DNA of 36,458 nucleotides from contig NZ_SPFY01000023.1 of the NCBI RefSeq assembly GCF_005844325.1, positions 1 through 36,458 of the forward strand, written 5' to 3'. This DNA is from Collinsella aerofaciens. GTDB lineage: Bacteria > Actinomycetota > Coriobacteriia > Coriobacteriales > Coriobacteriaceae. The notes beneath the pieces were generated by a model. It searched no databases. It was not told the DNA's origin and saw only the letters and a list, made by a program, of their open reading frames with translations. Made by a program: the position numbers and the translations under genes. Of this stretch, positions 35,505-36,458 are shown in pieces. Within the stretch, counting starts at the first letter, position 1. Each line of letters starts with the position of its first letter.

Positions 35505-35538
35505 AAAGGCGGCGTCCGTTATGGGTGCCGCCTTTTTT
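35505..35538 (+). terminator. terminator between smpB and the flavin reductase gene
   Basis: AAAGGCGGC (35505-35513) pairs with GCCGCCTTT (35527-35535), with TTTTTT from 35533. Confidence 0.85.
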
Positions 35539-35589
35539 GTGGGTACATACATTCATGAGGTTCCAACCCGAGCTAGGGGAGTGATCGTT

Positions 35590-36093
35590 ATGGACAAAAC
35601 TGCGTTCTTTACCATGCCGAGCGGTCTGTACGTGGTGAGCGCTGCGGCAGACGGGCTGCGCGCCGGCTGCGTCATCAACACTGCGGTGCAGGTGACGTCC
35701 ATGCCGCCGCGTATTTCGGTTGCCGTGAACAAGGACAATGTCACCTCGGGCGTCATCGCATCGGCCAAAGCGTTCGCGCTGACCGTGATCGATCAGACGG
35801 CCGACATGCTCTACATCGGTAACTTTGGGTTCCGCACCAGCAGCGATTATGACAAGTTTGCCAAATACGAGACCCGCGAGACGGCTCTGGGCATGCCCTA
35901 TGTGCCCGAGCACGCGGCGGCCCTGTTTAGCTGCCGTTTGATCGACACTGTGGATGTGGGCACGCATCTGCTGTTTATTGGCGAGGTCGAGGATGCCGAG
36001 CGCCTGAGCGACGAGACGCCGCTGACGTACGACTACTATCACAAGGTGCTAAAGGGCAAGACGCCGCCCAAAGCCTCGTCGTATCAAGGCTAG
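35590..36093 (+). CDS. flavin reductase-like FMN-binding protein
   Basis: A 167-aa protein of the flavin reductase-like split-barrel family, which binds FMN and moves electrons between NAD(P)H or a protein partner and flavin. Marks: FTMPSGLYVVSAAADG, GCVINTAVQVTSMPPRISVAVNKDN, and FALTVIDQTADMLYIGNFGFR. Start ATG 35590 with GGGGAG eight bases upstream; earlier in-frame codons belong to the leader. A rubredoxin gene lies 88 bases downstream. In other anaerobes the two are fused as high-molecular-weight rubredoxin, so this protein likely takes part in oxygen or peroxide scavenging (inference). Confidence 0.85.
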   Translation: MDKTAFFTMPSGLYVVSAAADGLRAGCVINTAVQVTSMPPRISVAVNKDNVTSGVIASAKAFALTVIDQTADMLYIGNFGFRTSSDYDKFAKYETRETALGMPYVPEHAAALFSCRLIDTVDVGTHLLFIGEVEDAERLSDETPLTYDYYHKVLKGKTPPKASSYQG

Positions 36094-36110
36094 AAATGTT
36101 CTAAAAATAC

Positions 36111-36138
36111 TTGCATTATACTATTGAGAATATATACT
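36111..36138 (+). promoter_or_regulatory. promoter of the rubredoxin gene
   Basis: TTGCAT (36111-36116), 16-base spacer, TATACT (36133-36138), in a very AT-rich stretch (36094-36150) unlike its surroundings. Another TATACT lies at 36118. The AT-rich near-repeats could bind a Fur/PerR-type regulator, which is a guess. Confidence 0.55.
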
Positions 36139-36181
36139 AATAAGTAAGTACACCAGCAGTCACGTTCGAGAGGAGAACATC

Positions 36182-36325
36182 ATGGCTGAGGAGAAGAAGA
36201 CGTATAAGTTTGTGTGCACCGTTTGCGGTTACGAGGTTGAGGTCGACACGCCCGAGCTGCCCGAGGACTACGTGTGCCCGGTCTGCGGCGTCGGCCCCGA
36301 TGAGTTTGAGCTTGTCGAGGAGTAG
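36182..36325 (+). CDS. rubredoxin
   Basis: A 47-aa iron protein with the four Cys ligands in CTVCGYEVE (Cys12, Cys15) and [12 protein letters not shown] (Cys32, Cys35). It carries single electrons; partners in anaerobes are rubrerythrin, superoxide reductase or flavin proteins. Slightly shorter than the classic 52-54 aa but with all ligands. GAGGAG lies before the ATG. It probably works with the flavin reductase-like protein upstream. Confidence 0.93.
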   Translation: MAEEKKTYKFVCTVCGYEVEVDTPELPEDYVCPVCGVGPDEFELVEE

Positions 36326-36365
36326 CTCGTAGACACACGACTTGCAACAACATATAGCTCTGTCC

Positions 36366-36401
36366 AAGGGCCCCGGTCGAATTCTCGGCCGGGGCCCTTT
36401 T
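36366..36401 (+). terminator. terminator of the rubredoxin gene
   Basis: AAGGGCCCCGG (36366-36376) pairs with CCGGGGCCCTT (36389-36399), followed by TTTT. Confidence 0.9.
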
Positions 36402-36419
36402 GATTCAAGACTTTAGTCC

Positions 36420-36443
36420 GCTGGCCGCGCAGCGGCCAGCTTT
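36420..36443. terminator. hairpin at the window edge
   Basis: Perfect 9-bp stem GCTGGCCGC/GCGGCCAGC with a three-base loop and TTT after it. It may end a gene lying beyond the window. Confidence 0.5.
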
Positions 36444-36458
36444 AAACCACCCGCTACG

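Overview
The window looks like a chromosomal segment of a high-GC Gram-positive bacterium of the class Coriobacteriia, most like Collinsella. That call rests on overall codon use, a transketolase split into two genes, a bL31 gene preceded by a structured leader, an actinobacterial-type RF2, and many palindromic intergenic repeats built around GTCCC. It is recognition from memory, not a database result.

Layout. 1-6.0 kb: adenine deaminase, two HAD-IIB phosphatases facing each other, and a leftward ACT-domain/citrate synthase pair. 6.07-13.34 kb: a likely genomic island between two 64-bp direct repeats that differ at 2 positions. It holds, left to right, a tyrosine integrase remnant, a small Cro/C1-type regulator with its DUF2975-like membrane partner (leftward), then rightward a double-length ABC permease, its ATPase, a permease-ATPase fusion, and a small secreted Tyr-rich protein followed by a strong terminator. 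13.4-21.4 kb: housekeeping genes rpmE, secA-prfB (overlapping), a YitT-family membrane protein and a two-gene transketolase. 21.4-26.3 kb: a repeat-rich intergenic stretch, ftsE-ftsX and RNase R. 26.4-27.7 kb: an orphan serine recombinase and a VanZ-like protein. 27.9-32.4 kb: a MurNAc recycling cluster, namely a MurR/RpiR regulator with a frameshift, murQ, a PTS EIIBC and a MupG-like 6-phospho-muramidase. 32.4-36.4 kb: an ArsC/Spx-type protein, a small hypothetical gene, tRNA-Gln(CUG) and tRNA-Glu(CUC), a TPR protein overlapping smpB, a flavin reductase-like protein and rubredoxin.

How the genes work together. The MurNAc cluster should import MurNAc or MurNAc-GlcNAc as 6-phosphates (EIIBC), cut the phosphorylated disaccharide (MupG) and convert MurNAc-6P to GlcNAc-6P (MurQ). 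SmpB and RNase R both serve trans-translation and RNA quality control but lie 9 kb apart. FtsE/FtsX form the divisome ABC complex.

Best candidates for something undescribed: (1) the island's ABC system, with three homologous permease modules and two paralogous ATPases plus a Tyr-rich secreted protein, which resembles a bacteriocin export/immunity locus but matches no family I can name; (2) an RF2 whose stop-codon tripeptide reads SPT instead of SPF; (3) FtsE with a 170-residue Ala/Pro/Gln-rich N-terminal extension; (4) several families of intergenic palindromes, including three at an exact 62-bp period and elements that abut stop codons.
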